From: SIG701 sp045577175
Lineage (GTDB): Bacteria; Bacillota; Clostridia; Oscillospirales; CAG-272
Length of the DNA stretch: 48,402 bases
NCBI GenBank assembly: GCA_045577175.1
Contig: JAZNHT010000021.1
Coordinates: forward strand, 1 to 48,402
Reading direction: 5' to 3'
The position numbers and the translations under genes are program-made. Shown here one piece after another: positions 22,580 to 30,819 of the stretch. A model generated the notes under the pieces. That model was given only the letters and a program-made list of their open reading frames with translations, ran no database searches and had not been told where the DNA came from. Position 1 is the first letter of the stretch, and each line of letters begins with the position of its first letter.

Positions 22580-25500
22580 TTACTTCTTCTCCATCATCTC
22601 GCGAGCGCGCTCCACGTAGGTCTGATAGCGCGGCTCCTCTCTTTCGGAGACAAACCATTCCCAGCCCCTTTTTGCCGTCAGCGCGTGATACAGAAAATCC
22701 GGCTCAATATCCAAAGACCAGGTGTGGGATACAGCTTCCTTTGTCCCGTCGGGGATAAGAATCACGTTTTTGCCCTTGACAAGCTTCACGCCGCCGAACA
22801 GCTCAACTTTGCCGGTGTCAAGCTCGTCGCCGTTTTTGTGCGCGCACCACTTCTCGCAGTATTCAAACGCGAGATCAAGACAGCGGTAGGCTTCCTCTCG
22901 CTGACAGTAGCAGAAGAGTGCCGCGGCTCCGGTGAGCGCGATTTTTGCGTACAAGCCCTCCCATGCGGGCGGAACGGTGTCGCCGAACGATTCGATCGTC
23001 TGCATCTTGAATCGGTTCAGCCCGGACGTTCTCGCCTGATTCGTGCGGTTCCACGCAGGACGTGCCAGCATGTGCAGCATTTCGTGATACAGATTCACCG
23101 CGTAGCGCAGATGCGCGCCTTTATAGTTGCCCGCATCAAACAGCGGCTCCTCCAAGGATTCGCCGTAGGTGGTGTATTCGCGCATCTTTTCGGGCTTCTT
23201 TCTTACCCCGGCGCGATCCTCGAAAATGACGATCGTACCGTCCTCATCCGCGACAAACGTGTATTCCATCCAGCCGACGTAGCCGTCAAAGAATCCGATG
23301 CCGTCATAGCGGCGGACAAGCCCATCCGCCATCGGCATATAACCCTCGCCGACGCCCTCATAGGAGGTCAACTCGTACACGGCATCCGCCGCGCCGTCAC
23401 AAACGTGATTGACCGTGCGCACGATGCCCACACCCTCGGCAAAGTAAAATTCCTTGTTCACGCCGAAGTAGTTGTGCCCGTCCTCAAAGCCTTCCGATTC
23501 CATGGTGATTTTCAGACAGTTTTCAAACGTGCCCGCTTTCGTGACCACACTGCCGCCGTCCTCACAGAGGATGTTCGTTTTGATCGGCTCACCGTCCCAC
23601 AGAAGAAATTCCTCCGTTACCGTCTTGCCTGCCTGCCATTCGTCCGACCAGACACAGTTCGTCGAAAACTCCAGCAAATCCCACAGGTTGTTATAGAGAA
23701 GCGCGTCGCAGGACGGGGTGCCGTCCGTGTTTTTTAGTTCGAACGAGTAACGGAAATTGCTGTTCAGGCGGATCTTTCCGTCCTTTCGGTACGCCTTTCT
23801 CCGCGCAAAGAAATTCCAGTGCCCCGTCTCGGTGCAATCGGGATTGAACTCGGGATCGGCATCCATGATCCGTTTTGCCACGGATGCGGCGGCTTTCGTA
23901 TGCGCCTTCTGCATCGGCGTTTCGGCAAGGGCAAACGCGCGCTCGATCGCGGCGGATACGTCACACACGTGCTCACCGTCGAAGTATTCGTTGCGAATCT
24001 CGCTGATCGTATCCAGCCACGAATTTTCATCATAGCGGTGGCGGTGCAGATGAGACGCATCCGCAAAGATGCACGTATCCTCATCGGCGAAATGCACCGT
24101 AACCGTGCACGACTGCGTGAGAATACTTTCGTCATATCCGCCCGTGTACTGCCACGTATTGCCCTCAGCGCACGGGATCAGCCCCGTGCCGCCGACGATC
24201 TGATACGAGCAGAGGGTGCGCGTTTCCGTAATGCCGTCGCACCGCTTCTCCTGACGGACGATGCCCACGCCGTCCTTGTAGTACGTTTTGTATACAGTAT
24301 CCTCGTGACGGACCGTCCAGAGCGCACAGCCGTCAAACGTACCTGCGGGTGTGGATACGGATACGCCGTCCGCCTCGTATGTGAGCGTGGAGCCGTCACT
24401 GCCCGTGAACGTTTCGCCGACGGTCAGGGACGGATCGGTGAAATATCCGTCACAGCGCGACGCGTTTCTGAGAACACGGTCCGCATCGAGGTCGACGGAA
24501 TAGAGTGTTCCGAAGCGCGTACCTTCTTCGACGTAGCGGCGAAGCCTTCCGTTTGCAATACGGCATTCCGCACTGCCGGCGTATATGTTGTATTTCTTTT
24601 CGTGCACATCGGCAAAATCGGAGGAGAGCTTCTCCATCTGCGTGATCCATCCCGTCGCTGCCGCATGGTACAGATCATTCTTCGGCAAAACGGAGACAGC
24701 CTCGGTGAGGTTTTCGCGTGCCTCATCCCAGTTTTTCGCCTCCAGATCGCCGTAGGCAAGCCAGAAATACGCACTGCCGAGCGCCTTGACAAAGCCGTCC
24801 TCCTTCAGCTGGGGAATCTGCACCTCTTTTATGAATTTCTGCCGTCCGTCGCCCCACATATTCTGATGCTCACGGATGGAGACAAAGCGCATGACGTCGT
24901 CGTTATGACCGCGCAGGGCGGCGTCCTTGATCTCGGCAAAGAGCGCGTCGTTCTGCGTACCGGGCAGCCACCACCAGCCGCAGAGGAGCACGTCCGCCTT
25001 CGCGTGGTGCTTCTTTACGGATTCGGGCAGCTCCTCGACGTCGCGCAGGACGTCTTTATACACGTCCGCAAAGCCGTCCTTGCAGTTTTTGTACTGCCAG
25101 CTTTTGAGCTCCTCAACCTTTTTCATAACCCGTCTTACAAATACGTCATTCATTTCTTCACTCATCGCACAAAGTTCCTTTCTCAGTTTTTTGCGGCCGC
25201 TGTTCAGCTGCCATTTGACCGTCCCTTCGGCGAGATGCAGCTTTTGGGCAATCTCGGCGATGGAAAGATCCTCGAAATAGTACAGGCGGATGATCTCACT
25301 GACCTTTTCGGGCAGACGGGACACGCTTTCGTGCAGAAGCTCGCGCTCACAGCTCTCAGCGGTCAGACAGGCAGGATCTGCCCCGAAATCCCCCGAAATG
25401 AGGCTGTCCCCGAAATCGTCCAGGCTGAGATAGCTTTTGTAACGCATGACGGTGTTCTTCGCGCAGTTTTTCGCAATCCTGCATACCCATGCGCCGAACT

Positions 25501-25708
25501 TCTCCCCCTCGCGGAGAAGATTCAGCTTCATCCAGGCTGTTACGAAGGCATCCTGTGCCGCATCCTCCGCCATAAATCGCGAATGCGTGACGGAAAATGC
25601 CGCGGCGATCACCGTTCGCTCGTATTTTTCCACGAGCTGCTCATATGCCCCCACCTCACCTGCGAGGCTGAGCATCACGAGCGTTTCATCCGTTTGCCCA
25701 CGGTACAT
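22580..25708 (-). CDS. Giant ECF-type RNA polymerase sigma factor with ~860-residue C-terminal extension
   Basis: A 1042-residue protein. Residues 1-180 are a complete ECF sigma factor: region 2 at about 9-90 (YEQLVEKYERTVIAAAFSV, then AEDAAQDAFVTAWMKL, then FGAWVCRIAKN) and region 4 at about 125-180 (RLPEKVSEIIRLYYFEDLSI, then EGTVKWQLNSGRKKLRKEL). After a charged linker, residues 190-400 are helical with Trp-rich patches. Two copies of a beta unit follow at about 455-505 and 725-783, each with AGTF, then C, then GVGIVR, then a closing SY. A helical C-terminal region holds HEMLH (875-879). No membrane segment or signal peptide is seen, and no anti-sigma gene is adjacent. The start follows AAGGA, seven bases spaced. 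An ECF-like promoter lies upstream. I do not recognise the extension as a named family; it may be a built-in sensor or inhibitor. Confidence 0.88.
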   Translation of the reverse strand: MYRGQTDETLVMLSLAGEVGAYEQLVEKYERTVIAAAFSVTHSRFMAEDAAQDAFVTAWMKLNLLREGEKFGAWVCRIAKNCAKNTVMRYKSYLSLDDFGDSLISGDFGADPACLTAESCERELLHESVSRLPEKVSEIIRLYYFEDLSIAEIAQKLHLAEGTVKWQLNSGRKKLRKELCAMSEEMNDVFVRRVMKKVEELKSWQYKNCKDGFADVYKDVLRDVEELPESVKKHHAKADVLLCGWWWLPGTQNDALFAEIKDAALRGHNDDVMRFVSIREHQNMWGDGRQKFIKEVQIPQLKEDGFVKALGSAYFWLAYGDLEAKNWDEARENLTEAVSVLPKNDLYHAAATGWITQMEKLSSDFADVHEKKYNIYAGSAECRIANGRLRRYVEEGTRFGTLYSVDLDADRVLRNASRCDGYFTDPSLTVGETFTGSDGSTLTYEADGVSVSTPAGTFDGCALWTVRHEDTVYKTYYKDGVGIVRQEKRCDGITETRTLCSYQIVGGTGLIPCAEGNTWQYTGGYDESILTQSCTVTVHFADEDTCIFADASHLHRHRYDENSWLDTISEIRNEYFDGEHVCDVSAAIERAFALAETPMQKAHTKAAASVAKRIMDADPEFNPDCTETGHWNFFARRKAYRKDGKIRLNSNFRYSFELKNTDGTPSCDALLYNNLWDLLEFSTNCVWSDEWQAGKTVTEEFLLWDGEPIKTNILCEDGGSVVTKAGTFENCLKITMESEGFEDGHNYFGVNKEFYFAEGVGIVRTVNHVCDGAADAVYELTSYEGVGEGYMPMADGLVRRYDGIGFFDGYVGWMEYTFVADEDGTIVIFEDRAGVRKKPEKMREYTTYGESLEEPLFDAGNYKGAHLRYAVNLYHEMLHMLARPAWNRTNQARTSGLNRFKMQTIESFGDTVPPAWEGLYAKIALTGAAALFCYCQREEAYRCLDLAFEYCEKWCAHKNGDELDTGKVELFGGVKLVKGKNVILIPDGTKEAVSHTWSLDIEPDFLYHALTAKRGWEWFVSEREEPRYQTYVERAREMMEKK

Positions 25709-25764
25709 CTAATCATCCTTTCTTATTGTGCTTTTCGAAAAGCGTTTATCGGATCCTGCCATAC

Positions 25765-25789
25765 AGACACAAAAAACGGGGAAAAGGTT
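25765..25789 (-). promoter_or_regulatory. ECF-sigma-like promoter of the giant sigma factor gene
   Basis: Read leftward, AACCTTTT (25782-25789) is followed after 13 bases by GTCT (25765-25768). This matches the '-35 AAC / -10 GTC' pattern known for ECF sigma factors that drive their own genes, and differs from all sigma-A promoters in this window. It lies about 57 bases ahead of the start codon. Confidence 0.65.
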
Positions 25790-25807
25790 GGGTGATAAAG
25801 AAAAATT

Positions 25808-25845
25808 TTTTTAAAAAAACAGGGACCGCCCGTGAGCAGTCCCTG
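25808..25845 (-). terminator. Intrinsic terminator of glnN
   Basis: Read leftward, CAGGGAC (25839-25845) pairs with GTCCCTG (25820-25826) and is followed by seven T residues. It lies ten bases past the glnN stop codon and insulates the sigma factor gene. Confidence 0.9.
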
Positions 25846-25855
25846 CTTCGTATTC

Positions 25856-27943
25856 TTACCGAACGCCAAAGAGCATCTCGCCGTAGGTCGGGAACGGCCA
25901 TGCATCCGCCGGCGTGATCGTCTCAAGACGATCGCCCGAGGCGCGGATCTCCTGCATCAGCGGAATGACCGTATCCTTATAATAGAGCGAACGCTTTTCC
26001 ATATCCGCAATCAGCGATGGCTCGGCAACCGCCGCCTCCAGCTTTTGCAGATTTTCATACATCACAGCGATGAGGGCGGAGATTTCCTTTGCCGTTTCCG
26101 TCTCGTAGCGGCGGTCCACGCCGACATCCTTTTTGCGGAGAGCCACGCCGATCAGTTCGTCCGACGTGCGGCTGACGGCAGGCAGAATATCGCGTCTGAC
26201 CATCTCGATCAGGGTGAGTGCCTCGATATGTACCGTCTTGCAGTAGTTCTCCTGCATGATCTCACAGCGGGAGCGAAGCTCCGTTTCGCTGAAGACCTTA
26301 TGCTGTGCAAACAAGGCGACGTTCTTTTCCTTCAAAAGATACGGCAGGCAGTCCGGCGTCGTTTTCAGATTCAGAAGTCCGCGTGCTTCCGCCTCGCGGA
26401 TCCATTCGTCCCCGTAGCCGTTGCCGTTGAAGATGATGCGGTCATGCTCGCCGATGGTACGGCGGATGAGGTTGTGGAGCGCGGATTCGAAATCCATCGC
26501 CGCCTCCAGCTCGTCGGCAAAGACGCGCAGCGACTCCGCCACGGCGGTATTGAGCACCGTATTGCAGTCCGCAATCGACGCGGAGGAGCCGAGCATACGG
26601 AACTCGAATTTGTTGCCCGTGAACGCAAACGGCGAGGTGCGGTTTCTGTCCGTCGAATCCTTGGGGAAGCGCGGCAGAACGTGTACGCCGACCTTCAGAA
26701 GCTCTTTCTCTTTTGCGCCGTAGGGGGTATCGTTCTTGATGGAATCAAGGATCGCGTTCAATTCGTCCCCGAGGAACATGGAAACGACCGCAGGCGGTGC
26801 CTCGCCGCCGCCGAGACGGTGATCGTTGCCGGCGGAAGCGACAGAGACACGAAGGAGATCCTGATACTCGTCAACCGCCTTGATGACGGCGGCGAGGAAA
26901 AGCAGAAACTGCGCGTTCTCGGCAGGCGTCTCGCCCGGATTGAGGAGATTGACGCCCGTATCGGTGGAGAGCGACCAGTTGTTATGCTTGCCCGATCCGT
27001 TGACGCCGGCGAACGGCTTTTCGTGGAGCAGGCAGACGAGGTCGTGCTTCTTTGCGAGCTTCTGCATCATCTCCATCGTGAGCTGATTGTGGTCGGTGGA
27101 GATATTCGTCGTTGTGAAAATCGGTGCCAGCTCGTGCTGGGCGGGCGCGGCCTCGTTATGCTCCGTTTTCGCAAGGATGCCGAGCTTCCAGAGCGTCTCG
27201 TCAAGCTCCTTCATGAACGCGGCGACGCGCGGCTTGATGACGCCGAAATAGTGGTCGTCCATCTCCTGTCCCTTCGGCGGCTTTGCGCCGAACAGCGTGC
27301 GTCCGGTATAGATGAGATCGGGACGGCATTCGTATATCTCGCGGTCTACAAGGAAATACTCCTGCTCGGGACCGACCGTCGTTTTGACGGAGACGACTTC
27401 CGTATTGCCGAACAGGCGGAGAATGCGCATCGTCTGCTTATTGATCGCCTCCATGGAGCGAAGCAGCGGTGTTTTCATATCGAGTGCCTCGCCGCCGTAC
27501 GAGCAGAACGCAGTGGGGATGCAGAGAACGCCGTCCTTCAGAAATGCGTACGAGGTGGGATCCCACGCGGTGTATCCGCGTGCCTCAAACGTGGCACGGA
27601 GTCCGCCCGACGGGAACGAGGACGCGTCAGACTCGCCCTGGATGAGCTCCTTGCCCGAAAATTCCATAATGACCTGTCCGCCGTCGGTAGGCGTGATGAA
27701 GCTGTCGTGCTTTTCCGCCGTGATGCCGGTCAGCGGCTGAAACCAATGGGTGAAGTGCGTGGCGCCGTGCTCGATTGCCCAATCCTTCATGGCGTTGGCA
27801 ACGACGTTGGCGACGGCGAGATCGAGCCGTTTGCCGACGCGGATCGCCTGGCAGAGGGCTTTGTACGTCTCGCGCGGAAGTCGCTCGCGCATGACGGTAT
27901 CGTTGAAAACGAGCGTGCCGAACATCTCAGAAATACTGCTCAT
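25856..27943 (-). CDS. glnN: Glutamine synthetase type III
   Basis: Makes glutamine from glutamate, ammonia and ATP; the large GSIII form is typical of Bacteroides, cyanobacteria and Clostridia. The 695 residues fit. The N-terminal GSIII-specific part has FGTLVFNDTVMRERLP. The catalytic core includes GGEALDMKTPLLRSM near residue 155, VGPEQEYFLVD near 200, and HEKPFAGVNGSGKHNNWSLS near 310. ATP-site residues lie further on (NRTSPFAFTGNKFEFRMLGSS near 440). The start is the ATG of MSSISEMFG after AAGGAG. It has its own promoter and terminator. Glutamine made here would feed the amidotransferase steps of the purine operon that begins on the other strand. Confidence 0.97.
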   Translation of the reverse strand: MSSISEMFGTLVFNDTVMRERLPRETYKALCQAIRVGKRLDLAVANVVANAMKDWAIEHGATHFTHWFQPLTGITAEKHDSFITPTDGGQVIMEFSGKELIQGESDASSFPSGGLRATFEARGYTAWDPTSYAFLKDGVLCIPTAFCSYGGEALDMKTPLLRSMEAINKQTMRILRLFGNTEVVSVKTTVGPEQEYFLVDREIYECRPDLIYTGRTLFGAKPPKGQEMDDHYFGVIKPRVAAFMKELDETLWKLGILAKTEHNEAAPAQHELAPIFTTTNISTDHNQLTMEMMQKLAKKHDLVCLLHEKPFAGVNGSGKHNNWSLSTDTGVNLLNPGETPAENAQFLLFLAAVIKAVDEYQDLLRVSVASAGNDHRLGGGEAPPAVVSMFLGDELNAILDSIKNDTPYGAKEKELLKVGVHVLPRFPKDSTDRNRTSPFAFTGNKFEFRMLGSSASIADCNTVLNTAVAESLRVFADELEAAMDFESALHNLIRRTIGEHDRIIFNGNGYGDEWIREAEARGLLNLKTTPDCLPYLLKEKNVALFAQHKVFSETELRSRCEIMQENYCKTVHIEALTLIEMVRRDILPAVSRTSDELIGVALRKKDVGVDRRYETETAKEISALIAVMYENLQKLEAAVAEPSLIADMEKRSLYYKDTVIPLMQEIRASGDRLETITPADAWPFPTYGEMLFGVR

Positions 27944-27991
27944 GGTATGTCACTCCTTATCGCGGGAACGATTCTCCCACAGTATAGCATA

Positions 27992-28020
27992 AGTATAGCA
28001 CAGATTCGCTCTTTTTGCAA
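27992..28020 (-). promoter_or_regulatory. Promoter of glnN
   Basis: Read leftward, TTGCAA (28015-28020) and TATACT (27992-27997) are spaced by 17 bases. A second TATACT lies ten bases further on at 27982-27987. Confidence 0.65.
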
Positions 28021-28043
28021 GAGGGAAAATGGAAACGAGGGAC

Positions 28044-28543
28044 GCAGGAGGGGCGAGACGCGCAGCCCCTCCTGCACCACCTCCGCGGCAAGGGGAGAGG
28101 GGCATTCCCTCTCCCCTGCACCCCTCTCCCTTGGGGCTCAGCGGTAACTTCATCACAACATACCGCTTCTGCTGAAGCGAAGCCGTTGCGTTTGGAATCT
28201 CCCCTCTGCTATCGCTGACGGTACGTTTGCAAGATTGCGCTGCGCTATCCCGTATCAAACCTCATCTCCGCATATTGCTTGCGATCGGAAACTGTACGTT
28301 GAAATTCCTGCCATCCCCTCGCGCGAAGCGCGTCTTTTACGAAAGCGTTTATGCTATGGAAGCACTAAAGTTCGATCATAACTCTCCCCTAAAACTGAGG
28401 CTAAAGTGGTATGTTAGCTTATGTTCCGCTGAAGAAGCGCTATGAGGAGAGATTGGGGGTGTCGGGGGAAAGAGAGGATTCCTCCTCTCCTTTCCCCTGA
28501 CCGCGACGGTGGTGTGGAGGTGTGGCGCGCCGCACACCTCCAC
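28044..28543 (+). repeat. Structured non-coding repeat element A, copy 2
   Basis: Occupies most of the gap between glnN and the purine riboswitch; I find no gene in it. The ends are perfect hairpins: GCAGGAGGGGC with GCCCCTCCTGC (28044-28075) and GTGGAGGTGTG with CACACCTCCAC (28514-28543). Inner hairpins (AGGGGAGAGGG/CCCTCTCCCCT and GGGGAAAG...CTTTCCCC) occupy the same places as in copy 1 but with other sequences. Blocks shared with copy 1 in order are CTGACGG...GTTTGCAA, CTCCGCATATT..TTGCGA.CGGA, AAAGCGTTTA.GCT and AAAGTGGTATGTT. Confidence 0.75.
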
Positions 28544-28598
28544 GAAAAATCCCCCGCAAAAATTTTAGCGAAAGAAAGCGAAAAATCCCCACCCGTTA

Positions 28599-28634
28599 TT
28601 GACTTTCCGCCAAAAATATGATATGCTATATAAT
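28599..28634 (+). promoter_or_regulatory. Promoter of the purine operon
   Basis: TTGACT (28599-28604) and TATGCT (28622-28627) are spaced by 17 bases. A second -10 candidate, TATAAT, lies at 28629-28634 but without a matching -35. Transcription would start just ahead of the riboswitch. Confidence 0.65.
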
Positions 28635-28646
28635 GTAATAATTTTG

Positions 28647-28726
28647 GGGTTCATGTAACTGACGGATCAGCGGAAACAACCGCGAAGGAGCATGAGCGCA
28701 CCCCCTTTTGCCGACCGTCTGGGCAG
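28647..28726 (+). ncRNA. ZTP riboswitch aptamer (pfl motif)
   Basis: The outer helix GTTCATG (28649-28655) pairs with CATGAGC (28691-28697). Inside are the conserved AACTGACGGA, a GCGG/CCGC hairpin and CGAAGGAG. After a variable linker comes the second conserved half, GCCGACCGTCTGGGCA. This is the pfl motif that binds ZTP or ZMP, which build up when 10-formyl-tetrahydrofolate is short. Its place in front of purE is typical. Confidence 0.92.
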
Positions 28727-28796
28727 TCCTTGATCCCTTAGCCGGCGTGCGGCTCTTTTTGTGCCGCCGTCGCCGCGGGAGGACTGCCGTTTTTTC
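28722..28796 (+). terminator. Riboswitch-controlled terminator (expression platform)
   Basis: GGCAGTCCT (28722-28730) pairs with AGGACTGCC (28780-28788), followed by GTTTTTT. The left arm overlaps the 3' end of the aptamer (CTGGGCA), so ligand-stabilised folding should prevent the terminator and switch the operon on. Confidence 0.9.
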
Positions 28797-28826
28797 ATTT
28801 ATCAACCTCACGAAAGGATTTCACAC

Positions 28827-29315
28827 ATGAAAAAAGTTGCCGTAATCATGGGCTCGGACAGCGATCTGCCTGTCGTCGAAAAAGCGATCACCACTTTGAA
28901 GGAGTACGGTGTTCCCACCGAGGTGCACGTCTACTCCGCACACCGCACGCCGGAGGAGGCACGCGAGTTCTCCCAAAACGCCCGCAAAAACGGCTTCGGC
29001 GTCATCATCGCCGCCGCCGGAAAGGCCGCGCATCTCGCAGGCGCGCTCGCAGCAAATACGACGCTGCCCGTCATCGGTATCCCCGTGAAGGCGTCCGTCC
29101 TTGACGGCATGGATGCCCTCCTCTCCACCGTGCAGATGCCTGCCGGTATCCCCGTGGCAACGGTCGCCATCGACGGTGCCGCCAACGCCGCACTTCTGGC
29201 GGTCGAAATCCTCTCCGTTTCGGATGACGCGCTCGCCGAAAAGCTGGATGCCGCCCGTGCCGCCGCGAAGGAGAAGGTCCTCGCCGCGGACAAAAAGGTC
29301 TCCGCTTCGTTCTGA
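28827..29315 (+). CDS. purE: 5-(carboxyamino)imidazole ribonucleotide mutase
   Basis: Purine pathway enzyme that rearranges N5-CAIR to CAIR. It is 162 residues with MGSDSDLPVVEKA at residues 8-20 binding the nucleotide, the catalytic-loop SAHRTPEEA near 41, AAAGKAAHLAGALAANTTLPVIGIPV near 66, and VQMPAGIPVATVAI near 104. SAHRTP fits the class I, N5-CAIR-using type, which needs PurK; purK is not in the window. The start follows GAAAGGA, and translation begins 30 bases after the riboswitch terminator. It is the first gene of the purine operon. Confidence 0.96.
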   Translation: MKKVAVIMGSDSDLPVVEKAITTLKEYGVPTEVHVYSAHRTPEEAREFSQNARKNGFGVIIAAAGKAAHLAGALAANTTLPVIGIPVKASVLDGMDALLSTVQMPAGIPVATVAIDGAANAALLAVEILSVSDDALAEKLDAARAAAKEKVLAADKKVSASF

Positions 29316-29354
29316 TAGAAATTCACGATATTCTGATAAAAAAGAGGTTTCCAT

Positions 29355-30788
29355 ATGGGAGGATTTTTCGGCGCGGTAAGCCGTCATGACGTCGTCGGAG
29401 ACGTTTTCTTCGGTACGGACTACCATTCCCACCTCGGCACCGTCCGCGGCGGCATGGCAGCGTACGATCCCGAAATCGGGCTCCAGCGCGACATTCACAA
29501 TATACAAAATTCCCCGTTCCGCACGAAGTTTGAGCACGTGCTGGACGAGATGAAGGGATGCGCCGCCATCGGATGCATCAGCGACTCCACACCCCAGCCG
29601 CTTCTGATGCGCTCGCGCATGGGCGCGTTCGCCATCTGCATCATCGGCATCATCAACAATTCCGAAATGCTCATCCGCGAGTACCTGAAGGGGGACGGCT
29701 GTCACTTCAACGCGATGACCGCCGGCGCAGTCAATCCGACGGAGCTCGTCGCCGCACTGATTTGCGAAAAAAGCGACTTCACCGAGGGCATCCGCTACGC
29801 GCAAAACTGCATCGAGGGCACGGCATCGATCCTTATCCTGAAGGACGACGGCTCGCTGATCGCCGCGAGAGACAAGCTCGGGCGCATCCCCGTGCTGATC
29901 GGCAAAAACGAAGACGGTCACTGCGTCACGTTTGAGCCGTTCGCCTGCTACAAAACGGGCTACGAAAAGCACCGCGAGCTCGGTCCGGGCGAGATCGTGC
30001 ATCTGACCGCGGACACACTCACACAGCTCGCGCCTCCCGGGGAGGAGATGCGGATGTGCGCCTTCCTCTGGAGCTATTACGGATTCCCAACCTCCACCTA
30101 CGAGGGCGTGAACGTCGAATCCATGCGGTACAAAAACGGCGCGATCATCGCACGCAACGATCAAGAAAACGGATGTGCACCCGATCTTGATTACGTCGGC
30201 GGCGTGCCGGATTCGGGAACGCCCCACGCGATCGGTTACGCAAACGCAAGCGGTGTGCCGTTCGCCCGTCCGTATATCAAATACACACCGACGTGGTCGC
30301 GCAGCTTTACGCCGCAGACGCAGAAGGAAAGAAGCCGTGTGGCAAAAATGAAGCAGACGCCCGTGCATGAGCTGATTGAGGGCAAGAAGCTCCTCTTTGT
30401 GGACGATTCCATCGTGCGCGGCACACAGCTGAAGGAAACGGTCGATTTCCTCTACTCCAACGGCGCAAAAGAGGTGCATATGCGCTCCGCCTGCCCGCCG
30501 ATCATGTACCGGTGCAAGTTTTTGAACTTCTCCCGCTCGACGGACGAAATGGACCTCATCACACGGCGCGTGATTATGGAACTGGAAGGCGAGGAGGGAT
30601 TCAACCACCTCGACGAGTACAGCGACGCATCGAGCGAGCGCGGCAAAAAGCTCCGTCGCGCAATTGCGGACAAATTCGATTTCGCCTCTCTCGAATTTCA
30701 GACGCTGGAGGGACTGATCGAATCGATCGGACTGCCTCCCTGCAAACTCTGCACCTACTGCTGGAACGGCAAAGAAGGTCAGGAATAA
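29355..30788 (+). CDS. purF: PurF-like amidophosphoribosyltransferase lacking glutaminase active-site residues
   Basis: Homologue of the enzyme that makes phosphoribosylamine from PRPP. The 477 residues include a good phosphoribosyltransferase domain with the PRPP loop LFVDDSIVRGT near 348-358. Cysteines at about 235, 387, 463 and 466 match the ligands of the [4Fe-4S] cluster in the Bacillus type. The N terminus reads MGGFFGAVS, where active PurF has an N-terminal Cys (CGIFG). The Arg of the usual GHxRY and the HNG of the oxyanion region are also replaced (GCISD, IIGII). The glutaminase domain is therefore present but probably inactive, so it may use ammonia or a partner. I recall similar Cys-less copies in other gut anaerobes. 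No Cys-bearing start is available upstream. Confidence 0.88.
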   Translation: MGGFFGAVSRHDVVGDVFFGTDYHSHLGTVRGGMAAYDPEIGLQRDIHNIQNSPFRTKFEHVLDEMKGCAAIGCISDSTPQPLLMRSRMGAFAICIIGIINNSEMLIREYLKGDGCHFNAMTAGAVNPTELVAALICEKSDFTEGIRYAQNCIEGTASILILKDDGSLIAARDKLGRIPVLIGKNEDGHCVTFEPFACYKTGYEKHRELGPGEIVHLTADTLTQLAPPGEEMRMCAFLWSYYGFPTSTYEGVNVESMRYKNGAIIARNDQENGCAPDLDYVGGVPDSGTPHAIGYANASGVPFARPYIKYTPTWSRSFTPQTQKERSRVAKMKQTPVHELIEGKKLLFVDDSIVRGTQLKETVDFLYSNGAKEVHMRSACPPIMYRCKFLNFSRSTDEMDLITRRVIMELEGEEGFNHLDEYSDASSERGKKLRRAIADKFDFASLEFQTLEGLIESIGLPPCKLCTYCWNGKEGQE

Positions 30789-30819
30789 TACAGATCAAAA
30801 GACGGAAAGGATATATACT

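Noticed and set aside
23819..25795. A 658-codon + strand frame opposite the sigma factor
   Set aside because: Sigma regions 2 and 4 are clear on the - strand; this frame runs through the sigma promoter and shows no motif.
25832..28147. A 771-codon + strand frame opposite glnN
   Set aside because: glnN is unmistakable on the - strand, and this frame also runs through its terminator and promoter.
28626..28811. A short leftward frame across the riboswitch
   Set aside because: The sequence is fully explained by the ZTP aptamer and its terminator.
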